DNA of 30,355 nucleotides, from positions 1 to 30,355 of the forward strand of contig JBDRMB010000030.1 in NCBI GenBank assembly GCA_043812455.1, given 5' to 3'. The notes under the pieces were generated by a model. The model did not search any database, was not told the origin of the DNA, and was given only the letters and a program-made list of their open reading frames with translations. Positions within the stretch are counted from its first letter, which is position 1. Each line of letters opens with the position of its first letter. The DNA comes from JABHQR01 sp043812455. Its GTDB lineage: Archaea > Nanobdellota > Nanobdellia > Woesearchaeales > GW2011-AR9. Shown piece by piece: positions 8,485 through 15,539 of this stretch. Position numbers and translations under genes: made by a program.

Positions 8485-8910
8485 TTAAACATTATTTACT
8501 ATCACCAATCCATTTTCATTTGTTATGCTTACGTTACCTTCTTGTAAAGTAAAAGCATCAAAATTTAAAGTGCTGTTTTGTGAAACCATTTTTAGGGGAA
8601 ATGTACAATAAGATTTTTCAGAATAAATTCTTTGATTTCCAGGTTCAATGGTCATGTTCTGACTAATTTTAGTAGTGATTTCAGTATTGTCACCAAGGGT
8701 GTAAATGTTATTAATTAAGTTTGCTAATTGGAAACATTCTGCTCTTTCATTTAATTCTTGTTCTGATTTTATTATGTCAGCATTTTTGTCATAGTAAATT
8801 AAGTAGGCTCCTAGAAACAAAAATAAAATTAAACTTACGGAAACAATCGCTTCTAAACCCACTTGAGCTTTTTTTGATTTACAGAGAAATTTGTTTTTAT
8901 AATGTTTCAT
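8485..8910 (-). CDS. Class III prepilin-like minor pilin
   Basis: 141 residues from the ATG at 8910, which lies two bases after the stop of the upstream adhesin gene; an in-frame TTG at 8931 would overlap that gene. The N terminus holds a basic stretch, then KKAQVGLEAIVSVSLILFLF, a textbook archaeal class III signal (cut before Gln, Glu at +5, then a hydrophobic helix). The outside part has a pair of cysteines (in ECFQL and SYCTF) that could form a disulfide, and possible N-glycosylation sequons (NMT, NST, NVS). Probably a pilin of the same filament as its neighbours. Confidence 0.82.
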   Translation of the reverse strand: MKHYKNKFLCKSKKAQVGLEAIVSVSLILFLFLGAYLIYYDKNADIIKSEQELNERAECFQLANLINNIYTLGDNTEITTKISQNMTIEPGNQRIYSEKSYCTFPLKMVSQNSTLNFDAFTLQEGNVSITNENGLVIVNNV

Positions 8911-8912
8911 TT

Positions 8913-10421
8913 TTAAGGTATACAACAGCAAGTGTCAGATTGTGGTCCCCCTGTGCAGTATTGATCACCTTCGGGCAAGTAACAGTTTTCACAATATTCA
9001 TCACATTTGGCAGGATTGTTTTCACAAGCACCATTATCATAACCTTCCCAACCACATTGGCCTGCACAACTGTTAATGAAAGATTCTTCAATGGTTGAAT
9101 TAACTCTTACCCACCACGTTTCTGAGAAACCTTCATTTCGGTAAATGCTATTATCTAGGCATGATATGTTCCAAGTATGGTTACCTTTGTTTAGGCTTAG
9201 GGAAAGACTTTCTTGAGTATCTTCAGTAACTGAATAGTCAGTAACTTCTTGTGATGTAGAACCACCACTATCCAGGATCCCAACAACTTTAAGAGTACAG
9301 GAATAAATTTCTGAAGTTAAGTCAGTAACATTGTAAAAAAACTTGACCATGTTATAATTACGTATTGTACCATTAATCGGAGAACTCTGCAAAACTGTTG
9401 GTAAGTCAGTATCTAAAGTGGCGTTAACTTTTATAACTCTTGTTGAACTGTTAGCTTCATTACCAAAAGAGTCTGTACAATTAATTGACCAATTGTAAAT
9501 TCCTAAATCTAAATCTCCAGTAATGTTGTTGTTTGTTTCGCGCACAGGTTCATAAACAGTTTCAGTGATAGTATCATCAACTATTAAACGGCAAAGGAAA
9601 ATTGGTGAAGCATCAGTAACGTTATAAGAAAATTCAATTCTTGACGTGTTTGAAATATAATCTGAACTTGGATTGATTAATGTTACAACTGGTGGATTAG
9701 TTTCGTTAATTCCACCTTCACCACCTTCCGTACAGTAAGTAAAATCAATAGAATAATTTATTGTTTCAGAAGTTATCATTACATTATCGAAAGCGTCACT
9801 ACAACGTACAAAATAAGTGTAACTAGCTTCGCTTTGTACACCTAACTCATAATTGTGGCCAATGGCACTACCTGACATTTGAGTGGACATAGCACTATAG
9901 TTTAGGTCAGAAGTGTCAAATTTACAAATTGCTGGTTCGTCAGTGTTAACTCTTAAAGTAATTGGATTGCAAGTTAAACCTTCGGGAGATTTCCAAGTGA
10001 TAACTGGTGCAGTAGTATCGTTACCTGTTCCAATAAGAACAATTCCAGATTCCAAAAGTTCTACTGGAATTCGGTAAGTGCCTTTTTCAATAGGAATTTC
10101 CCCAACCACTAGAGCTTTAGTGTTAAATACAAAATCACTAGAATTACCAAAAATTGTTATTGTTAAAGAAACTTCTGTACCTGTAACTTGTGTTTCTTCA
10201 ACTCCGTTCGGGATACTTATCCAAACATATTTCTTAGTGCCTGGGCTTAAGGAATAAACTTCATCAGCAGCTTTTCCAAGAGAATTAATAGCATCTTCAG
10301 CTTGATAAGTTCTAATATTGTCAGATGTTTGGCTAATTGCATAAAAGAAAAGGGGGATTAAAAGAAGTAGTATAACTCCTAGTATAGCTAAATATTCCAT
10401 CCCAACTTGTGCTTTTCTCAA
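8913..10421 (-). CDS. Large class III pilin-like adhesin with Ig-like repeats and Cys-rich end
   Basis: A 502-residue surface protein and the first gene of the pilus operon. It starts at a TTG (10421) with a strong Shine-Dalgarno AGAGGTG at 10427-10433. The N terminus MRKAQVGMEYLAILGVILLL is a canonical class III signal with Glu at +5. The body has about three repeated beta-sandwich-like units marked by PPVVTLINPSS or PTVLQSSPING starts and CXX/NWSINC-type cysteines, resembling Ig-like or cadherin-like modules. Several N-glycosylation sequons are present. The last 55 residues are very Cys-rich and end in CCCIP. This is probably a pilus-tip or surface adhesin. The Cys-rich end may be a disulfide-stabilised or metal-binding knot (inference). 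Confidence 0.82.
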   Translation of the reverse strand: MRKAQVGMEYLAILGVILLLLIPLFFYAISQTSDNIRTYQAEDAINSLGKAADEVYSLSPGTKKYVWISIPNGVEETQVTGTEVSLTITIFGNSSDFVFNTKALVVGEIPIEKGTYRIPVELLESGIVLIGTGNDTTAPVITWKSPEGLTCNPITLRVNTDEPAICKFDTSDLNYSAMSTQMSGSAIGHNYELGVQSEASYTYFVRCSDAFDNVMITSETINYSIDFTYCTEGGEGGINETNPPVVTLINPSSDYISNTSRIEFSYNVTDASPIFLCRLIVDDTITETVYEPVRETNNNITGDLDLGIYNWSINCTDSFGNEANSSTRVIKVNATLDTDLPTVLQSSPINGTIRNYNMVKFFYNVTDLTSEIYSCTLKVVGILDSGGSTSQEVTDYSVTEDTQESLSLSLNKGNHTWNISCLDNSIYRNEGFSETWWVRVNSTIEESFINSCAGQCGWEGYDNGACENNPAKCDEYCENCYLPEGDQYCTGGPQSDTCCCIP

Positions 10422-10589
10422 AGCTTCACCTCTTTTTTGATATTATATAACTTGTGTGATTAAACATGACTAACATTTACCTTATTTTAGGGTATTAATC
10501 TAGTAAAGTTTATATAGGTTATTGATTTTTCTAGAATAACGATTAGCTAATTATATTTAGCTTAAAGAGATTAAAAAGAGGTGATTTAA
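10422..10589 (+). promoter_or_regulatory. Divergent pilin promoter region
   Basis: This gap separates the minus-strand pilus operon from the plus-strand pilin. TTTATATA at 10509-10516 is a good TATA box for the plus gene, and its complement TATATAAA could serve the minus direction too. Both genes have the same Shine-Dalgarno: AGAGGTG at 10577-10583 (plus) and its complement at 10427-10433 (minus). The predicted leaders are about 50-60 nt, longer than for most genes here. Another TATA-like ATTATATAA lies at about 10440-10449. Confidence 0.55.
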
Positions 10590-11024
10590 ATGAGGAAAAA
10601 AGGACAAGCAGCTATGGAGTTTTTGATGACTTACGGTTGGGCAATTCTAGTTGTATTGATAGCGATTGGAGCTTTAGCATATTTTGGAGTATTAAATCCG
10701 TCTAAGTTTTTGCCGAGTAGTTGTACATTAGCACCTGGTTTAAGTTGTGACGAATTTAAGGTAGATGCTGCATCTGATGAGGCCACTATTGTAGTAAGAA
10801 ATGGTATGGGTAAGACTATTACAGTCTCAGATTTTAGTTTAGCTGGTACAGCTTGTACGGGAATAACAAGTATCGCTGATGGATCAACATCAACAGCAAT
10901 TTGTAGTGTAGCAGCTGGAGCCGCAGGTGATGCATTCAGAGGAGTTATCAGTATGGATTATGTTGCTAGTGGAGAAACTTTGAACCATTCAATTAGTGGA
11001 ACATTAGCTACAAAGTATGAATAA
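10590..11024 (+). CDS. Class III major pilin-like protein
   Basis: A 144-residue protein starting with RKKGQAAMEFLMTYGWAILV, the archaeal class III prepilin signature seen in many DPANN and euryarchaeal pilins (cut before Gln, Glu at +5, Trp in the hydrophobic helix). The outside domain is a small beta-rich fold with four cysteines and many Gly, Ala, Ser and Thr, with an NHS sequon near the end. It has its own promoter, a strong AGAGGTG ribosome binding site six bases before the ATG, and a T-rich terminator. Being alone, compact and well signalled, it is a good candidate for the major filament subunit, with the minus-strand operon making the machine and minor pilins (inference). Confidence 0.85.
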   Translation: MRKKGQAAMEFLMTYGWAILVVLIAIGALAYFGVLNPSKFLPSSCTLAPGLSCDEFKVDAASDEATIVVRNGMGKTITVSDFSLAGTACTGITSIADGSTSTAICSVAAGAAGDAFRGVISMDYVASGETLNHSISGTLATKYE

Positions 11025-11033
11025 ACTTAGAAA

Positions 11034-11062
11034 ATATTTTTTCTTTTTTTTTTCTCTTTTAA
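11034..11062 (+). terminator. T-rich terminator after the pilin
   Basis: A pyrimidine tract with several T runs begins about ten bases after the pilin stop codon. Archaeal RNA polymerase stops at such T tracts without needing a hairpin. No further feature is seen between here and 11153. Confidence 0.55.
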
Positions 11063-11152
11063 ATTTCTTTGATTGTTTGAGTGTTCTAATTTGAAGGTTT
11101 TTTAAATAGAATTTAAGAGTGTTAATTTAATTATAAAATTCTAACATAAAAT

Positions 11153-11848
11153 TTAGAAATCAACAACTTTTTTGGGGTTTACTGTTAAACCTTTTTTAGT
11201 TATATCTAGCTGAATAGTTTTTTCAGGTATTTTAGTCCCACGCATTTTTAACACTTCTAATGCACGTTTTCTAACACCTTTCTTTTTAGGATGGTAAAGA
11301 ATTATTATACTGTCAACCTCAAATTCTAACGAAGAATTAAGTATAGAATTGTCTTTCTTATAAGCCTGAGATGTTAATAAAGCTGTACAACCCCATTTGT
11401 TTATCAATTCGAAAAGCTCTAAACTAGCTTCTTTTTTTTCTAATTTATCTTCATACAATAAAGCAAAAGAAGTAATTGAATCAATGACTAAACGTTTAGC
11501 TTTACTTTTTTCAATAAGGGTTTCAACTTCACCACCACCTTCCATTAACAATTTTTTTACTTTTTCAGGAGTATATTCAAGAAAGAAAAATTCTTTTTTT
11601 TTCTCTAACTTTTCTAAATCCCAACCAAACTCAAGCATGTTCTTGTAAAGTTTTGCCTTTTTTTCTTCAAAAGTAATATAAACAACTTTTTCTTTTCTTT
11701 TGAGACCCTCTAATAAAAATTGAATGGCAAAAATGGTTTTTCCGGAACCAGCATCACCAATAACCAAGTTTACAGAATTTTCTTTAAACCCACCATTTAT
11801 AATTGGATCTAGATTCTTTATACCAGTAGGAACAACGTTTTCTTTCAT
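11153..11848 (-). CDS. KaiC-family ATPase, single domain
   Basis: A 231-residue RecA-superfamily ATPase of the KaiC type. It opens with TGIKNLDPIINGGF, the usual KaiC N-terminal motif. Walker A GDAGSGKT is at 31-38, the paired catalytic glutamates EE at 61-62, Walker B RLVIDS at 119-124, and the late motif VLKMRGT near 202-208. Archaeal single-domain KaiC proteins are regulators or partners of motility ATPases (ArlH is one). Its start overlaps the end of the preceding KaiC gene by four bases, so the two are coupled and may form a hetero-oligomer. The location right after the pilus genes hints at a role in controlling that machine, which is inference. Confidence 0.9.
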   Translation of the reverse strand: MKENVVPTGIKNLDPIINGGFKENSVNLVIGDAGSGKTIFAIQFLLEGLKRKEKVVYITFEEKKAKLYKNMLEFGWDLEKLEKKKEFFFLEYTPEKVKKLLMEGGGEVETLIEKSKAKRLVIDSITSFALLYEDKLEKKEASLELFELINKWGCTALLTSQAYKKDNSILNSSLEFEVDSIIILYHPKKKGVRKRALEVLKMRGTKIPEKTIQLDITKKGLTVNPKKVVDF

Positions 11849-12618
11849 TTTTCTGATTTTTCAATTAAAGAAAATGGTAGTTGTTTTAGGCGAACCGTGA
11901 TTCCTCCTTTGCCAATAGAAATAGGATATATATTAGAATCGTGTTCTTGTCCACGCATCTTAACGATGTTTAAAGTACGTTCAAATGAAGCACCTTTCCG
12001 GGTTATGGATAAGGAAATCAAACCATCAAATAGAAAGTCTTGATCTTGGAACCTGAAATTATAAACATCGCAAGTTGACCTTTCTGATGTTGCTAAAAAA
12101 GTTATGTTGTTTAGTTTCATTTCTCTAATGAAAGATAATAAACCTTTTCTAAACTCTTTTTCATCAATAAAAATGTATTTGAAGAAAGTAATAGTATCTA
12201 AAACTAAACGTTGAATTTTTTTCTTTTTAATGATATCAAAAGGAACTTTAAGGGGAGATCTACTACCGGATGCTAAACTATCTTCACAAAAATTTATTAA
12301 TCCTTTCTTTTCATATTTTTCTAAATCTAACCCTAAGGACTTAGCATGCATTCTGATTTCTTCAGCAGAAAGTTCAGGAGTAATCATTAAACCAGGTTGG
12401 CCTTTCTTAGCTCCTTCAATGAGGTATTGTAAAGTAAAAATAGTTTTTCCTGTTCCAGGAGCTCCAGTTAGTAAAACTGCAGAATGATTGATAATACCAC
12501 CATTCAATAGAGTGTCAACACCTGGAACACCAGTTGTATATCTTTCGGGAGAATTTTTGTTTACATCCTTTTTTATTGAACTCTTTTTCTCAATAGAACT
12601 TTTACCTCTTTTTGCCAT
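11845..12618 (-). CDS. KaiC-family ATPase, single domain
   Basis: A 257-residue KaiC-type ATPase with a basic leader of about 25 residues before the domain. It has TGVPGVDTLLNGGI (29-42), Walker A GAPGTGKT (52-59), Walker B RLVLD (137-141) and the C-terminal motif NIVKMRGQEHD. The position of the paired catalytic glutamates reads ITPELS, so only one acidic residue is kept, unlike its partner. A TATA box (12641-12650) lies about 25 nt before the ATG, so the two-gene KaiC unit is probably transcribed as a leaderless mRNA starting here. Regulatory or signalling role by family; target unknown. Confidence 0.9.
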   Translation of the reverse strand: MAKRGKSSIEKKSSIKKDVNKNSPERYTTGVPGVDTLLNGGIINHSAVLLTGAPGTGKTIFTLQYLIEGAKKGQPGLMITPELSAEEIRMHAKSLGLDLEKYEKKGLINFCEDSLASGSRSPLKVPFDIIKKKKIQRLVLDTITFFKYIFIDEKEFRKGLLSFIREMKLNNITFLATSERSTCDVYNFRFQDQDFLFDGLISLSITRKGASFERTLNIVKMRGQEHDSNIYPISIGKGGITVRLKQLPFSLIEKSEK

Positions 12619-12640
12619 AATTATTTTAAAATTAAATTTA

Positions 12641-12650
12641 ATATATAAAT
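12641..12650 (-). promoter_or_regulatory. TATA box for the KaiC pair
   Basis: The minus strand reads ATTTATATAT here, about 25 nt before the ATG at 12618. This is the spacing expected when transcription begins at or next to the start codon. Confidence 0.6.
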
Positions 12651-12700
12651 TCTTCTATTTTGTTAAAGGTAAGCAAGACTAGAATTATCTTTAACGGTCA

Positions 12701-12912
12701 AGGGCATGTCCGGAATAGATTAAGTTTGTATACTGCGTGCCGGCGCGTGGATTTTGTGAGCAACGCCATGAGGCACATTTTTTGGCTAAAAACAAAAAAT
12801 CTCGGGTGCAGCACAGAAATGAAGTTCATGCTTCATTTCTTGTGTAGTGCCCTGCTCACAAAATGCGCCTATTGCAGACAGTACACAAAATAGTGTTATT
12901 TCGGACATGCCC
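12701..12912. mobile_element. MITE-like inverted-repeat element A
   Basis: A roughly 212-bp non-coding element with imperfect inverted arms of about 60 bp. The left end reads GGGCATGTCCGGAATA and the right end is its near complement. Inside are further hairpins, including a perfect 10-bp stem AGAAATGAAG/CTTCATTTCT near 12816-12841. An 8-bp direct repeat AACGGTCA flanks it at 12693-12700 and 12913-12920, with one extra A on the left, as expected for a target-site duplication. It sits just upstream of the promoter of the next gene. The arms match those of element B at 17759-17878, but in the opposite orientation. No transposase is encoded, so it would depend on one elsewhere in the genome. Confidence 0.82.
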
Positions 12913-12975
12913 AACGGTCACACAACATTTAAAAATGAATTAAACTTACTTGAGACTATAAAAGAGGTGTTTAGT

Positions 12976-13197
12976 ATGGCTAAAGCAAAAAAGAGAAAAA
13001 AGTTAGTGTTTGAGGGATGGCATGCTTCTCCATTAAAAGGAAGTTTTATGGTTACAGCGATATTAGGATTTCTTATTTCAGCATATTACGTCTATCCGCA
13101 AAGTCTTAATTTTGGAATTGCGTTTATGGTGATTTTTACATTAATGTTTATTGCTTCATTAATAAGCATGACAAAAGCTCCGATATCAGAATATTGA
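12976..13197 (+). CDS. Small two-helix membrane protein
   Basis: A 73-residue protein with a basic start (MAKAKKRKKLVFEGWHASPL) and two hydrophobic segments (about 24-42 and 46-64). The ATG at 12976 is chosen because AGAGGTG lies at 12963-12969 and a TATA-like TTTAAAAAT at 12928-12936. The open frame runs further upstream, but only through the MITE-like element, so that extension is rejected. The next gene starts 11 bases after the stop and has its own ribosome binding site, so the two form an operon. I do not recognise the family. Confidence 0.72.
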   Translation: MAKAKKRKKLVFEGWHASPLKGSFMVTAILGFLISAYYVYPQSLNFGIAFMVIFTLMFIASLISMTKAPISEY

Positions 13198-13208
13198 GAG
13201 GAAAACAA

Positions 13209-13730
13209 ATGGCAAAAAAGAAAAAAATTACAAAAAAACTTGTTAAGAAAGTTGCAAGCAATACTAATGCTCCAAAAGTAAATCATAGTTGGACATTTCC
13301 TGAAAAAGAATTTTATCTGTTAAGGTTAGAATCTTTAACTTTAGTTATTATAACGTTAGCTGTATTTATCTTTATGTTATTCCAATTTGAAAAAAGAGTT
13401 TTTCCAAGTTTGATTGTTACTGTAGTATTCTTAGCGGTATATTTCTTAATCTCGTTTGTATTGAAAAAGTTAAGGAATGTACAGGAATCTTATCAAGTAG
13501 CTAAAGACCATTTACAAATCACTAAACAAGTTAACAAGAAATCAAACAAAATAAAAGTTCCTTTGAAAGATGTTAAAAGTCATAAGTTTGATAGAACTTT
13601 TTTAGGCGCTTATTTGGTTACAGATAAGAAAAGACATCCGATCTATTTCAATACTTTAGAAGAGTTAGAAAAGTTAGAAAAATGGGTGTTAGGTAAGGAT
13701 AAAAAATCAACAAAGAGAAAAAGAAAATAA
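13209..13730 (+). CDS. PH-like domain membrane protein
   Basis: A 173-residue protein from the ATG at 13209 (a GAGAGG site lies seven bases upstream; a TTG at 13194 overlapping the previous stop is less likely). A Lys-rich start is followed by two membrane helices (about 45-66 and 70-90). A C-terminal domain then has the strand pattern of bacterial-type PH (YdbS/bPH2) domains: DHLQITKQVNKKSNKIKVPL, then KSHKFDRTFLGAYLVTDKKR and an ending helix EELEKLEKWVLG. Such domains bind lipids or protein partners at the membrane. The exact role is unknown. A T-rich stretch after the stop (13731-13745) could end the transcript. Confidence 0.7.
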   Translation: MAKKKKITKKLVKKVASNTNAPKVNHSWTFPEKEFYLLRLESLTLVIITLAVFIFMLFQFEKRVFPSLIVTVVFLAVYFLISFVLKKLRNVQESYQVAKDHLQITKQVNKKSNKIKVPLKDVKSHKFDRTFLGAYLVTDKKRHPIYFNTLEELEKLEKWVLGKDKKSTKRKRK

Positions 13731-13745
13731 TTTTTTTTAATTTTT

Positions 13746-13847
13746 CTAAGCAGCAAAAGGAAGTTCAAGTTCTACATCTTCCAAATTACCTTGTAAATGC
13801 TGAAATTTCAGCAAATCTTGGTAAATCTTTTCGTAACTAAATTTCAT
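13746..13847 (-). CDS. Possible 33-residue peptide downstream of the PRC-barrel gene
   Basis: An ATG frame begins six bases after the stop of the PRC-barrel gene on the same strand and encodes MKFSYEKIYQDLLKFQHLQG followed by a short acidic part ending ELPFAA. A helix followed by an acidic tail is plausible, but the frame is short and lacks a clear ribosome binding site. It could be real through coupling to the upstream gene, or chance. Comparison with homologous loci would decide. Confidence 0.3.
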   Translation of the reverse strand: MKFSYEKIYQDLLKFQHLQGNLEDVELELPFAA

Positions 13848-13853
13848 TTAGTT

Positions 13854-14135
13854 TTAGGCCTCGTTATCGTCATCAACATCTACGTTACCAGTAGGTACTG
13901 CTGATTTAGATATGATTAAAATGTCGCCAACTGCTTTTACTAACTGATGTGGTACAATCACTCCTTTTGCACTGCCCAAAATTTTGCTTAGGAATGAATT
14001 TTTAGTAGATTTGATTTTCCAGCCGAAAACTCGGTTCCCAGCAATTATACTATCTTCAATATCACCAAAATACTCACCAGTATCAGTAAAAACTCTTAAA
14101 TCATAAGTTTCAGAAACTTTCTTCATCTTTAACAT
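13854..14135 (-). CDS. PRC-barrel domain protein
   Basis: A 93-residue protein with a PRC-barrel-like fold: MKKVSETYDLRVFTDTGEYFGDIEDSIIAGNRVFGWKI gives the paired strands, with a second half FLSKILGSAKGVIVPHQLVKAVGDILIIS and an acidic tail DVDDDNEA. PRC-barrels in archaea are found in ribosome maturation and in cell-division proteins, and many stand-alone forms have no known task. The ATG at 14135 is chosen because GAGGTGG lies five bases before it; the in-frame GTG at 14144 falls inside that ribosome binding site. It is divergent from the TraB-family gene and shares its promoter gap. Confidence 0.78.
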   Translation of the reverse strand: MLKMKKVSETYDLRVFTDTGEYFGDIEDSIIAGNRVFGWKIKSTKNSFLSKILGSAKGVIVPHQLVKAVGDILIISKSAVPTGNVDVDDDNEA

Positions 14136-14172
14136 GGAATCCACCTCACTACGTCAAAATTTAATTCCTTTA

Positions 14173-14184
14173 AGTTTATATACT
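14173..14184. promoter_or_regulatory. Shared bidirectional TATA element
   Basis: The near-palindromic AGTTTATATACT reads as a TATA box in both directions. It lies about 28 nt before the TraB-family ATG at 14207 (leaderless) and about 40 nt before the PRC-barrel ATG at 14135, which has a Shine-Dalgarno and so a short leader. Confidence 0.5.
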
Positions 14185-14206
14185 TTTCTGTTATATTACC
14201 TCTATA

Positions 14207-14953
14207 ATGGGAATCAAGATTATTGGAACGTCTCATATTTCGCAGCAAAGTTCTGATCAAATTGAGAAAGAAGTTAAGGCACATCAACCAGATATTATTG
14301 CAATAGAGCTGGATGTCAAACGAGCTTTAGCTCTTAGTAATAAGGGTGAAACTAGGCGGTTGGCCTTAAGAGATGCTAGTAAAATAGGGTTTAAAGGTTA
14401 TATTTTTGCCCGAGTTGGGCAGTTTATGCAGAAACGTCTTGGAGAAATGGTGGGAGTTAAGCCTGGTTCTGAGATGAAAACAGCTTTAAGGTTAGCATAT
14501 AAAAATAAGATTAGTATTGCTTTGATTGATCAGCCAATAGAAATCACTTTGAACAACTTTTCTCGAGAATTAACCTGGAAAGAAAAATTGCATTTTGTTT
14601 CTGACATTTTCCGGGGTGTGTTCTTTCGTAAGAGGGAGATTAAACGTCTTGGGTTAGACAAGTTAGATCTTAGTAAAGTGCCAACAGACCAGTTGGTTGA
14701 GAAACTTGTTGATGAGCTTAAGGTCAGGTATCCTAACATTCACAAAACTCTGGTTGCAGATAGAAATAAGTTTATGTCTCAGGCATTGCTTAAGATTCAA
14801 ACAGAGAATCCTGGAAAGGATATTTTGGCTATTGTTGGTGCTGGGCACAAGCATGAGATGATCAATATTCTACGAAAAGGTCTTGCTAAAGTTGACATTA
14901 AACCTTACGGCAAACCTTGGGGCGATGAGATCAAGCACGAGGATTTGGGTTAG
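14207..14953 (+). CDS. TraB/PrgY-family protein
   Basis: A 248-residue protein beginning IKIIGTSHISQQSSDQIEKE, the TraB-family opening with GTSH and a nearby IAIELD (residues 35-40). The second conserved block is near the end: ILAIVGAGHKHEMINILRK, carrying the family's GxGH motif. Conserved acidic and His residues in these blocks suggest a metal-dependent active or binding site, related to TIKI/GumN-like proteins; in archaea the role is unclear. No C-terminal membrane part is seen, so this is the short, soluble form. It is followed by the RNase P RNA gene. Confidence 0.85.
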   Translation: MGIKIIGTSHISQQSSDQIEKEVKAHQPDIIAIELDVKRALALSNKGETRRLALRDASKIGFKGYIFARVGQFMQKRLGEMVGVKPGSEMKTALRLAYKNKISIALIDQPIEITLNNFSRELTWKEKLHFVSDIFRGVFFRKREIKRLGLDKLDLSKVPTDQLVEKLVDELKVRYPNIHKTLVADRNKFMSQALLKIQTENPGKDILAIVGAGHKHEMINILRKGLAKVDIKPYGKPWGDEIKHEDLG

Positions 14954-14990
14954 AATTCCATTAGTTTTCAGATAAACTTTTTTTTCCAAT

Positions 14991-15002
14991 AACTTTATAA
15001 AA
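14991..15002 (+). promoter_or_regulatory. TATA box for RNase P RNA
   Basis: AACTTTATAAAA lies about 25-30 nt before the predicted 5' end of the RNase P RNA at about 15022, the normal archaeal spacing. Confidence 0.65.
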
Positions 15003-15021
15003 CACCCTTCTTTTTAACTAT

Positions 15022-15415
15022 CCGTAGGTGGTGGTAATTAGCGCGGGCTGTTAAAAGCTCAGGAAAGTCCGCCCACCCGCTAGAAAAAGCAGCTTCCGGA
15101 AGGAAGAAGCAGAAATGCTTGGCTCTGACTCAGAAACGACACGTCCTCAGGAATGTCCTGAAAAACACCTGGTGTTTTTGGGACCCAGAAAATCTATGAT
15201 TTTCTTGGGGGATGATAATGGCGAAGCTTCTTGCGAAAGAAGTGAGTTGCACAATGTGCATAAACCCTTTGACGTCTCTTGAGGGATCGATGGAACGGTG
15301 AATCCCTGCTGGTGCAAGTCATCAAGACGCTTAGTAGAATGCTAAAACGGAGTATCGGCAAAGTTTCGATTTTGCTTTGGCTCTGACAGAAGGCGGCTTA
15401 TACCACTCCTACTCA
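15022..15415 (+). ncRNA. rnpB: RNase P RNA, archaeal type
   Basis: The catalytic RNA of RNase P, which removes 5' leaders from tRNA precursors. The two ends pair to form P1 (GTAGGTGGTGGTAA near 15024 with TTATACCACTCCTAC near 15399-15413). Conserved region I appears as AGGAAAGTCCGCCCA (15061-15075). A central block has GATGGAACGGTGAATCCCTG then GGTGCAAG (15289-15318). Conserved region V is ACAGAAGGCGGCTTA (15386-15400). Several internal hairpins lie in the specificity domain, such as AAAAACACC/GGTGTTTTT. The length of about 390 nt is somewhat longer than many archaeal forms because of these extended arms. The ends are approximate. Confidence 0.93.
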
Positions 15416-15539
15416 CTTTTAACAAAAGTGAAGTCAAAACACGTGCGACGTTCGTTCGCTTTGCGAACTCAGTCTCACTATTTTGGTTTCACTAAATCCC
15501 CACAATTCTTTTATATCATTTAATTTTCTAAATTAAAAT
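15414..15539 (+). terminator. Hairpins downstream of RNase P RNA and promoter of the NUDIX gene
   Basis: CACTTTT/AAAAGTG (15414-15430) is a perfect hairpin directly after the RNA, and GTTCGC/GCGAAC (15454-15468) is another. They may help end or trim the RNA. Farther on, TTTTATATCA (15508-15517) is a TATA box about 27 nt before the ATG at 15540. Confidence 0.45.

Noticed and set aside
8721..9098. Open frames at 8721-9098 (plus) and 8897-9091 (minus) across the pilin junction
   Set aside because: Both overlap well-supported genes in other frames, without a signal peptide or ribosome binding site.
12847..12975. N-terminal extension of the small membrane protein into the MITE-like element
   Set aside because: The extension would be coded by the inverted-repeat element, and the ATG at 12976 has a good Shine-Dalgarno and promoter.
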